64,000 bases of DNA from UBA9659 sp965208605 (GTDB taxonomy: Bacteria > Pseudomonadota > Gammaproteobacteria > Pseudomonadales > Azotimanducaceae): the NCBI GenBank assembly GCA_965208605.1, contig OZ242345.1:1860001-1924000 (forward strand). The letters are read 5' to 3'. Of the stretch, positions 44,605 to 51,382 are shown piece after piece (position 1 is the first letter of the stretch; the number at the start of each line of letters is the position of its first letter). Made by a program: the position numbers and the translations under genes. Under the pieces are notes generated by a model. The model did no database searches and was not told the origin of the DNA. It saw nothing but the letters and a program-made list of their open reading frames with translations.

Positions 44605-45158
44605 ACACTCTTGGCCGTCAGGATCAAAGAAGGCGGGAATCCAGAAGGATGAAGGCAATACTGCTCGTTCCTCTGGATTCCCGAGCAAGCTCGAGAATGA
44701 CGGCGCGAGGCGCCGTAGGCGGGAATCCAGAAGGATGAAAGCAATACCGCTCGTTCCTCTGGATTCCCGAGCAAGCTCGAGAATGACGGCGCGAGGCGCC
44801 GTAGGCGGGAATCCAGAAGGATGAAAGCAATACCGCTCGTTCCTCTGGATTCCCGAGCAAGCTCGAGAATGACGGCGCGAGGCGCCGTAGGCCGCCAGAA
44901 GGATGAAGGCAATACTGCTCGTTCCTCTGGATTCCCGAGCAAGCTCGAGAATGACAGCAAAAAAGCACACGTCATTCTTGTCGCCGTCATTCACGCCGTC
45001 AGGATCAAAGCAGGCGGGAATCCAGAAGGATGAAGGCAATACCGCTCGTTCCTCTGGATTCCCGAGCAAGCTCGAGAATGACGGCGCGGGGCGCCGTAGG
45101 CCGCCAGAAGGCGCGGGGACGCCCCGCCGTCATTCTCGCCTTCTTTGATCCTGACGGC
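44605..45158. repeat. Array of five 86-bp repeats of the dispersed CGTCATTCTCG family
   Basis: Units start at 44632, 44718, 44804, 44890 and 45013; the first four are in tandem with an exact 86-bp period. Each reads GGCGGGAATCCAGAAGGATG, then a TACCGCTCGTTCCTCTGG segment, ATTCCCGAGCAAGCTCG and AGAATGACGGCGCG. Each unit is itself partly palindromic (GAATCCAGA...TCTGGATTC, GAGCAAGCTC, GGCGC). There are no unique spacers, so this is not CRISPR. Half-units recur at 59690-59950 and 62985-63120. No gene is seen in the segment. Confidence 0.9.
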
Positions 45159-45476
45159 CTAGGTTTTGGTTCTCAAGATATTCGACAAGGCAGGGTTGGC
45201 TTCTCTTGAGGGGCGGTACACTAGCAGGATTTTGCCAATGGCTTGTACAATATCAGTGTCAGGGAGCAATTCTATATCCTTAATCAAGGTGGCGCGGGTC
45301 TCGCGATTGGCCATGATTTTTACCTTGATCAGTTCATGCTCATCCAGAGCTCGATTAAACTCATCCAGAACACTGCCAGACAAACCCTTGCTCGCAATCG
45401 TAACAAGGGGGTTTAATTCATGCCCAATGGTACGCAGTCGCTTTCTCAATCTCACATTCATCAGGGGAGTGTACAA
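45159..45476 (-). CDS. yhbY: YhbY, CRS1/YhbY-domain ribosome-associated RNA-binding protein
   Basis: A 105-residue single-domain protein bound to pre-50S particles. It has RKRLRTIGHELNPLVTIASK followed by GLSGSVLDEFNRALDEHELI, the CRS1-YhbY core, with GLSG in place of the GNxGx loop. It is divergent from rlmE (gap of 9 nt between the two ORFs), the usual arrangement. greA/carAB, its common neighbours on the other side, are replaced by the repeat array. Confidence 0.93.
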   Translation of the reverse strand: MYTPLMNVRLRKRLRTIGHELNPLVTIASKGLSGSVLDEFNRALDEHELIKVKIMANRETRATLIKDIELLPDTDIVQAIGKILLVYRPSREANPALSNILRTKT

Positions 45477-45485
45477 GAAGTCAGG

Positions 45486-46127
45486 ATGAAAAAGTCAAAA
45501 CCGAATGTCCGGTGGCTCGCCGAGCATCAACAAGATGAGTATGTGCGCCGCGCCAAACTTGAGGGTTATAGGTCCAGAGCAAGTTATAAATTGCTGGAAA
45601 TTGACGACAAATATCATGTCATCCAGCCCGCCGCCAGAATTATTGATCTAGGTGCCGCCCCGGGGGGCTGGTCCCAGGTCGCCGTGCGCAGGGCAGGTGC
45701 CCAGGGCTATGTGCTTGCCCTGGACCTGCTCAGTATGGAGCCACTAGACGGCGTCCAGTTTATCCAGGGTGATTTCACCGCTTCGGCCATCCAGGATAGG
45801 TTGTTAGAATGTTTGAACGGCAAGCCGGTTGACCTTGTAATCTCTGATATGTCCCCCAATTTAAGTGGTATGAAAGCTATTGATCAGCCCAAGGCGATGC
45901 ACCTCGCCGAACTCGCCCTGGAGCTTGCGGGGTGCCAGCTGCGGGCGGACGGCAGCCTGTTGCTAAAGTGCTTTGAGGGCGAGGGGATAGACGCCATGCG
46001 GGCTGAGCTGCGGCAACATTTTGTGCGCCTGAATACCATCAACCCCCGTGCTTCTCGGGACAAGTCCAGGGAAATTTATATGCTCGGCAGGGGCTTCACA
46101 TCTGCTGAGGCACTGCCCAGGGGCTAG
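45486..46127 (+). CDS. rlmE: 23S rRNA 2'-O-methyltransferase RlmE (FtsJ)
   Basis: Methylates Um2552 of 23S rRNA. 213 residues from the ATG at 45486: YRSRASYKLLEIDDKY (catalytic Lys in the SRASYKL motif), SAM motif IIDLGAAPGGWSQVA, LVISDMSPNLSG (catalytic Asp) and GSLLLKCFEGEG with the catalytic Lys; the final Glu is in SREIYMLGRGF. A longer in-frame start would reach into yhbY and is rejected. ftsH follows 106 nt later, after a small duplication ATTCACAAGCGAC at 46139-46164. Confidence 0.97.
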   Translation: MKKSKPNVRWLAEHQQDEYVRRAKLEGYRSRASYKLLEIDDKYHVIQPAARIIDLGAAPGGWSQVAVRRAGAQGYVLALDLLSMEPLDGVQFIQGDFTASAIQDRLLECLNGKPVDLVISDMSPNLSGMKAIDQPKAMHLAELALELAGCQLRADGSLLLKCFEGEGIDAMRAELRQHFVRLNTINPRASRDKSREIYMLGRGFTSAEALPRG

Positions 46128-46233
46128 GGTGCCTCGGCTATTCACAAGCGACATTCACAAGCGACATGTTGCTCAAAAAATGGTCAAATAGGGCTGTGGA
46201 GTGTAAAACTTCTGACAAATCAGGGAGAAACAA

Positions 46234-48234
46234 TTGAATGACATAGGGAAAAACGTCCTTCTGTGGCTGGTTATTGCGGCAATATTGCTCATGGTGTTTC
46301 AGAACTTCAATGTTCAGTCAGACACGGAAGAAATCGACTATTCCTCCTTCTTGGAACTGGTCGATAAAAATCAAGTGCGGTCGGTGGAAATTGACGGCAT
46401 AACGATCCGCGGGGAAAGGCATAACGGACAGAAGTTTGAAACTATTCAACCTCGAGTTTCCGACACTGCCTTGATTGGTGACCTCCTGGATCACAATGTT
46501 GACTTCAAAGGCAATCGGCCAGAGCAGCAAAGTATCTGGACGCAACTGCTGATCGCCAGTTTTCCTATTCTGGTTATCATCGTGGTGTTTATATTCTTCA
46601 TGCGCCAGATGCAGGGCGGCTCTGGTGGTCGGGGCGGGCCACTTACCTTCGGCAAAAGCAAGGCAAAGTTGCTCGGTGAAGATCAAATCAAAACGACCTT
46701 CGCCGATGTTGCTGGTGTTGATGAAGCAAAAGAAGATGTGCAGGAGTTGGTTGAGTTCCTGCAAGACCCGAGTAAGTTCCAGAAACTAGGCGGGCGCATT
46801 CCACGGGGGATACTCATGGTCGGCCGGCCCGGCACCGGTAAAACGCTACTGGCGAAGGCGATTGCTGGTGAAGCGAAGGTGCCGTTTTTCAGCATTTCCG
46901 GGTCGGACTTTGTTGAGATGTTTGTGGGTGTGGGGGCTTCCCGGGTCAGAGATATGTTTGAACGGGCTAAAAAGCAAACCCCCTGCATCATTTTTATTGA
47001 TGAAATTGACGCCGTAGGCAGGCACCGGGGTGCCGGTCTTGGCGGCGGGCATGATGAACGCGAGCAGACCTTGAACCAACTACTGGTGGAAATGGACGGC
47101 TTCGACGGCAACGAAGGCATCATTATTATCGCTTCCACCAACAGGCCGGATGTACTTGACCCGGCACTTCTGCGCCCCGGCCGGTTTGACCGTCAGGTCG
47201 TCGTCTCCCTGCCCGACATCAGAGGGCGTGAACAAATACTCAAGGTACACATGCGCAAGGTACCGCTTGCGGACGATGTGGATACCGCCGTGATTGCGCG
47301 CGGTACTCCTGGGTTTTCTGGTGCTGATCTGGCGAATCTGGTCAACGAGGCGGCACTTTTTGCGGCAAGGCAAGAGCAACGTAGTGTGGGGATGAACCAG
47401 CTGGAGCAGGCAAAAGACAAGATCATGATGGGCGCGGAACGCAAGAGTATGGTCATGTCCGAGAAGGAACGGCGGAACACGGCTTATCATGAAGCAGGGC
47501 ATTGTATTGTCGGCTATCTGGTGCCGGAACATGACCCCAGTTACAAGGTAACGGTGATTCCAAGAGGCATGGCACTTGGGGCGACGATATTTCTTCCTGA
47601 GGAAGATAGATATTCCATGAGCAAACGTTCAGTCACCAGTCAGATTTCTACGCTCTTTGGTGGGCGCATTGCAGAAGAATTAACGCTGGGACCAGAAGGA
47701 ATTACGACGGGTGCTTCCAACGATATTGAACGCGCTACCATGATGGCAAGGGCAATGGTCACTCGCTGGGGCTTGTCTGAGAAACTCGGACCCCTGACTT
47801 ATGAGAAGGAAAGCGAAGAGGTCTTCCTGGGTATGTCTGCTGGCAATAACCAAGCTCAGGTATCACCAGATACCGCCAAGAAAATCGACATGGAAGTGCG
47901 GGCGATTATTGACGACTGTTATGCGACCGCCAGAAAACTCTTGAAAGACAATCGGGACAAACTTGATTTGATGGCCGAGACATTGTTGGAGTATGAAACT
48001 ATAGGTCGCAGTCAGATTGATGACATCATGAATGGCAAAATACCTCAGCCGCCTGATGATTGGCGCGATAAGAAGGGCGGTCATTCGGCATCGGTTGATG
48101 AGGGCTCTTTATCGGCTGAGGGCTCTTCATCCGCTGAGGGCTCTTCCGCTGATGGCTCTTCATCAGATAAGGGCTCTTCATCCGATGGCTCAACAGATGT
48201 GGGGCAGATGGGTAATCCTGCTACTGAGCACTAA
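46234..48234 (+). CDS. ftsH: Membrane ATP-dependent zinc metalloprotease FtsH
   Basis: Degrades LpxC, RpoH and damaged membrane proteins. Two transmembrane helices (VLLWLVIAAILLMVF; LLIASFPILVIIVVFIFFM) flank a periplasmic domain, then the AAA+ module with Walker A GRPGTGKT, Walker B CIIFIDEIDAVGR, SRH region RPDVLDPALLRPGRFDRQ, and the zinc motif HEAGH. Walker A has Arg where GPPGTGKT is usual, a rare change. The start is TTG at 46234 after GGGAGA; no ATG fits as well. 666 residues, slightly long because of a Ser/Gly/Asp-rich tail (EGSSSAEGSSADGSSS) encoded by GGCTCTTCATCC-type repeats near 48105-48190. folP, normally next, is absent; glmM is next instead. Confidence 0.97.
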   Translation: MNDIGKNVLLWLVIAAILLMVFQNFNVQSDTEEIDYSSFLELVDKNQVRSVEIDGITIRGERHNGQKFETIQPRVSDTALIGDLLDHNVDFKGNRPEQQSIWTQLLIASFPILVIIVVFIFFMRQMQGGSGGRGGPLTFGKSKAKLLGEDQIKTTFADVAGVDEAKEDVQELVEFLQDPSKFQKLGGRIPRGILMVGRPGTGKTLLAKAIAGEAKVPFFSISGSDFVEMFVGVGASRVRDMFERAKKQTPCIIFIDEIDAVGRHRGAGLGGGHDEREQTLNQLLVEMDGFDGNEGIIIIASTNRPDVLDPALLRPGRFDRQVVVSLPDIRGREQILKVHMRKVPLADDVDTAVIARGTPGFSGADLANLVNEAALFAARQEQRSVGMNQLEQAKDKIMMGAERKSMVMSEKERRNTAYHEAGHCIVGYLVPEHDPSYKVTVIPRGMALGATIFLPEEDRYSMSKRSVTSQISTLFGGRIAEELTLGPEGITTGASNDIERATMMARAMVTRWGLSEKLGPLTYEKESEEVFLGMSAGNNQAQVSPDTAKKIDMEVRAIIDDCYATARKLLKDNRDKLDLMAETLLEYETIGRSQIDDIMNGKIPQPPDDWRDKKGGHSASVDEGSLSAEGSSSAEGSSADGSSSDKGSSSDGSTDVGQMGNPATEH

Positions 48235-48380
48235 CTTCACCCATTTCTTCTGGACACAGTTCTTCTGGAAGCGGCGGGTGCTAGTCATCGCTCAATGAGT
48301 TGCATCACTGCTATAACCTATAGATTTTCACATGACCTAGCTGAGGCTTCAGCACCACCTAGGATTAAAGGCAGATTGGC
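48235..48380 (+). other. Gap between ftsH and glmM
   Basis: 146 nt. It begins with TTCTTCTGGACACAG, part of a short duplication (TTTCTTCTGGA and GTTCTTCTGGA). No gene, clear promoter or terminator. AAAGG at 48366-48370 may serve the glmM GTG. Confidence 0.35.
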
Positions 48381-49730
48381 GTGACCGATAAAAAATATTT
48401 CGGAACGGATGGCATCAGAGGGCAGGTAGGGCACCATCCTATTACCGCCGAGTTTGTGCTCAAACTTGGCTGGGCGGCGGGGAAGGTACTGACAAAAGAA
48501 GGTAGCGGTAAGATTCTGATTGGCAAGGATACGAGAATTTCCGGCTATATGTTTGAGTCTGCCCTTGAAGCCGGGTTGGCCTCAGCCGGTGCCAATGTAT
48601 TACTCCTCGGTCCCATGCCGACGCCAGCAATTGCCTATCTCACGAGAACCTTCAAAGCGAACGCCGGCATAGTAATCAGCGCGTCTCACAATTCTTACCA
48701 TGACAATGGCATCAAGTTTTTTTCCGCCGAGGGGGTGAAGTTAGATGACCAGGTTGAAATTGCCATTGAAGCGGAGATCAGCAACAAGATGCAAACGGCC
48801 CCATCGGAGCAGATAGGGAAGGTTTCCCGCATTGATGATGCCGCGGGTCGTTATATTGAGTTTTGCAAGAGTTGCTTCCCGGTAAAATCTAATCTAAGCG
48901 GCCTCACCATCGTGCTGGATTGTGCGCATGGGGCCACCTATCACATTGCGCCTAGTGTATTCCATGAATTGGGCGCCGAGACGATTGAACTTGCCACTTC
49001 TCCCGATGGTTTCAATATCAATGCCGATGTGGGTTCCACCAGACCGGATGCTGCCCGCCAGGCAGTGCTTGAACATAAGGCGCATCTTGGCATCGCATTT
49101 GATGGTGATGGGGACCGGGTGATTATGATCGATGAGCGAGGCGAGGTAGTTGACGGTGACCAGATGCTGTTCATCATCGCCACTGCTCGAGCCGCTGCCA
49201 ACCCCGAGACGGCGGATACCGCGGGGGTGGTCGGCACCATGATGAGCAATCTGGGTCTTGAACAGGCAATGGCGGCGGCTGGCATACCCTTCTTCCGGGC
49301 GGCGATTGGCGACCGTTATGTGCAGGCGGCACTCCGCTCCCGCGGCTGGACGCTTGGTGGCGAGAGTTCTGGACACTTGCTTTGCCTGGATCTGACGACC
49401 ACTGGGGATGGCATTGTTTCTGCCTTGCAAGTGCTCAAAACCATGGTGGAGACTGGGCGGAGTTTGAATGAACTCAAAGGCGGGATGACCAAGTATCCAC
49501 AGCATGTTACCAATGTGCCTTGCCATAAGCCCGTCAACATTGAGCAGTCGGATACCGTCACCCAAGCCCTGGCGAAGGCTGAGCAAAAGCTGGCTGGACG
49601 CGGGCGAGTGTTGCTGCGACCTTCTGGTACCGAGCCAGTCGTTCGGATCATGGTGGAAGGGGAAGATCAAAGATTGGTGGAGACGCTCAGCAAGGAGCTT
49701 GCCGCTCTGGTATCAAAGGCGCTGGGTTAG
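48381..49730 (+). CDS. glmM: Phosphoglucosamine mutase
   Basis: Interconverts glucosamine 6- and 1-phosphate for peptidoglycan and LPS precursors. 449 residues from a GTG: YFGTDGIRGQVG, the phosphoserine loop VISASHNSYHDNGIKFF, metal loop AFDGDGDRVIMID, the sugar loop GGESSGH and the C-terminal phosphate loop VLLRPSGTEPVVRIM. All catalytic segments are intact. In gammaproteobacteria it usually follows folP; here it follows ftsH. Confidence 0.98.
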   Translation: MTDKKYFGTDGIRGQVGHHPITAEFVLKLGWAAGKVLTKEGSGKILIGKDTRISGYMFESALEAGLASAGANVLLLGPMPTPAIAYLTRTFKANAGIVISASHNSYHDNGIKFFSAEGVKLDDQVEIAIEAEISNKMQTAPSEQIGKVSRIDDAAGRYIEFCKSCFPVKSNLSGLTIVLDCAHGATYHIAPSVFHELGAETIELATSPDGFNINADVGSTRPDAARQAVLEHKAHLGIAFDGDGDRVIMIDERGEVVDGDQMLFIIATARAAANPETADTAGVVGTMMSNLGLEQAMAAAGIPFFRAAIGDRYVQAALRSRGWTLGGESSGHLLCLDLTTTGDGIVSALQVLKTMVETGRSLNELKGGMTKYPQHVTNVPCHKPVNIEQSDTVTQALAKAEQKLAGRGRVLLRPSGTEPVVRIMVEGEDQRLVETLSKELAALVSKALG

Positions 49731-49840
49731 TTTCCTGAGTAGCAGTTTTTGAATATGAGCGGTCAATTCGTTATGATGCGGTGCTTTTTTGATCCAAGCA
49801 CCTTAGCCTGAGTGGTATTACCATCCTTGAGGAGAAATAG
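49731..49840 (+). other. Gap between glmM and tpiA
   Basis: 110 nt. TATGATGCGG at 49772 is a possible weak -10 (TATGAT), and GGAG at 49830-49833 is the tpiA ribosome-binding site before a TTG start. No terminator is obvious. Confidence 0.35.
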
Positions 49841-50728
49841 TTGAAAAGGCTTCTCGTGGCGGGCAACTGGAAGATGAACGGGGACAGTGCCAGTGTCGCC
49901 TCGTTGCTTAATAGCCTGAGAGGCGAGTTTGAGGCGGGTGAGCATGAGTCCGGTGAGCATGATGCTGGTGAGCATGAGTCCGGTGAGTATGAGGCTGGTG
50001 AGCGTGAGTCCGGTGAGCATAAGACCGGTGAGCATAAAGAACCGCCTGCTAGTCGTTTCCAACATTGCGAGGTGCTGGTTTTCCCGCCGCATGTGTATCT
50101 TGCGCAGGTGGTGGCAGGGCTGAAAGGCACCCAGTTAAAATTGGGCGCCCAGGATGTAGATAGTCGTGATATAGGGGCGGTGACCGGCGGCGTGGCAGCG
50201 GCGATGCTCAGGGATATAGGATGTCAATTTGTCATTCTGGGTCATTCTGAGAGACGTAGGTTGTTTCATGAAGACAATGAAACTATCGCCCAGAAGTTTG
50301 CGCAGTGTGTTGCGCATGCCATGTGTCCGATTCTTTGTGTGGGAGAATCTCGAGAGCAAAGACAAGCGGGGGTGACGCTTGAGGTGGTCACCGAGCAACT
50401 GGATTTTGTGTGTCGGCAGGTAGGAACGACAAATATGCGCAAGGCAATGGTTGCTTATGAACCGGTCTGGGCAATCGGGACAGGTGAAAGTGCTAGCCCA
50501 GAAGAGGTGGAAGCAGCCCATGCTGGCATCAGGGCACACTTGGCTAGCATTGATGCTGGGCTAGGTGCCAATGCCAGGCTACTTTACGGGGGGAGTGTAA
50601 CGCCTGACAATGCGCCGGCGCTGCTTGCTAATGAAGATGTTGATGGTGTCCTGACGGGTGGTGCTTCTCTCTCTGGGGAGAGCTTTTTGCAGATTTGCCA
50701 AGCGGCTGAAATGGCTGGTGTGAAGTAA
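49841..50728 (+). CDS. tpiA: Triosephosphate isomerase with a repeat-encoded acidic insertion
   Basis: Glycolytic enzyme, cytoplasmic dimer. The catalytic set is complete: Lys11 in AGNWKMN, His in LGHSERR, Glu in AYEPVWAIGTG, the phosphate grip LLYGGSVTPDN and GVLTGGASL. The start is TTG at 49841. At 295 residues it is about 40 longer than usual. The excess is residues 31-65, seven copies of a five-residue unit such as EAGEH or ESGEH, encoded by 15-nt repeats at 49931-50035. It sits in the helix-1/strand-2 loop region, away from the active site, so the enzyme may still fold. Next gene is secG. Confidence 0.96.
   Translation: MKRLLVAGNWKMNGDSASVASLLNSLRGEFEAGEHESGEHDAGEHESGEYEAGERESGEHKTGEHKEPPASRFQHCEVLVFPPHVYLAQVVAGLKGTQLKLGAQDVDSRDIGAVTGGVAAAMLRDIGCQFVILGHSERRRLFHEDNETIAQKFAQCVAHAMCPILCVGESREQRQAGVTLEVVTEQLDFVCRQVGTTNMRKAMVAYEPVWAIGTGESASPEEVEAAHAGIRAHLASIDAGLGANARLLYGGSVTPDNAPALLANEDVDGVLTGGASLSGESFLQICQAAEMAGVK
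49931..50035 (+). repeat. Seven 15-bp tandem repeats inside tpiA
   Basis: Units follow GAGTCCGGTGAGCAT or GAGGCTGGTGAGCAT with few changes. 7 x 15 = 105 bp, so any change in copy number keeps the frame. Confidence 0.92.
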
Positions 50729-50863
50729 TTGGTTTGCAGTGGCTGGTTTGCAGTAATTGTTTTGGAGTGACTGGTTTGAAGTGATTGTTTTGAAGTGATT
50801 GTTTGGGAGTGACTGTTCTGAAGTGACTGTTCTTAAATGACTGTTCTAAAGTGAAGATAGATT
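50729..50863 (+). repeat. Degenerate tandem repeats between tpiA and secG
   Basis: The whole gap is made of imperfect 13-16-bp units such as AGTGACTGTTCTGA, AGTGATTGTTTTGA and AGTGGCTGGTTTGC. The last unit ends shortly before the secG ATG (AGTGAAGATAGATTATG). No terminator or distinct promoter is visible. Confidence 0.8.
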
Positions 50864-51256
50864 ATGGAAACTTATGAAACTTTGATACTTGTGGTGCATG
50901 TGATTGCGGCACTCTCGGTTATCGGGCTGGTGCTTATCCAACGTGGTAAGGGTGCGGACATGGGCTCTGGATTTGGTGGTGGCTCCTCCAGCACTGTCTT
51001 TGGTAGTAGCGGTGCTGGTAACTTCCTCACCCGGCTCACCACTGGCATCGCCATAACCTTTTTTGTGACGAGTTTTGGTTTGGCATTTTATGCCAAAGAA
51101 AAATCAAAGTCCGCCGCTGAGTTAGGAATACCGACGATTGTTGAACAGGCTGCTGAGTCGGGAGCCGCATTGGAAGACGATGCTGCCGCCTCAGAAATTC
51201 CGTCTCTGGAGCCCAGGCCCGAGGATGACACCGAGTCAGAAGTGCCAGAGATTTAA
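50864..51256 (+). CDS. secG: Preprotein translocase subunit SecG
   Basis: A 130-residue two-helix membrane protein of the SecYEG channel. Helix 1 is TLILVVHVIAALSVIGLVLI, followed by the cytosolic QRGKGADMGSGFGGGSSSTVFGS signature in two parts (RGKGADMGSGFGGG; SSTVFGSSGAGNFLTR), and helix 2 ITFFVTSFGLAFY. The tail is long and acidic (EDDAAASEIPSLEPRPEDDT). It is followed by tRNA-Leu(GAG), the conserved gammaproteobacterial order. Confidence 0.96.
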   Translation: METYETLILVVHVIAALSVIGLVLIQRGKGADMGSGFGGGSSSTVFGSSGAGNFLTRLTTGIAITFFVTSFGLAFYAKEKSKSAAELGIPTIVEQAAESGAALEDDAAASEIPSLEPRPEDDTESEVPEI

Positions 51257-51268
51257 GTTGAGTTCAGC

Positions 51269-51355
51269 GCCGAAGTGGTGAAATTGGTAGACACGCTACC
51301 TTGAGGGGGTAGTGGGGGTAACCCCGTGGAGGTTCAAGTCCTCTCTTCGGCACCA
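51269..51355 (+). tRNA. tRNA-Leu (anticodon GAG)
   Basis: GCCGAAG pairs with CTTCGGC to form the acceptor stem, with discriminator A and encoded CCA. The anticodon stem CTACC/GGTAG encloses TTGAGGG (anticodon GAG). A long variable arm (GTGGGGGTAACCCCGT) marks a class II tRNA. T-arm GGTTCAAGTCC. Total 87 nt including CCA. Confidence 0.95.
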
Positions 51356-51382
51356 TCCCTTATGTAGCGCATGTCTTATGTA

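Noticed and set aside
44605..45158. Possible CRISPR array
   Set aside because: The copies abut directly with an 86-bp period and no unique spacers, and no cas genes are near.
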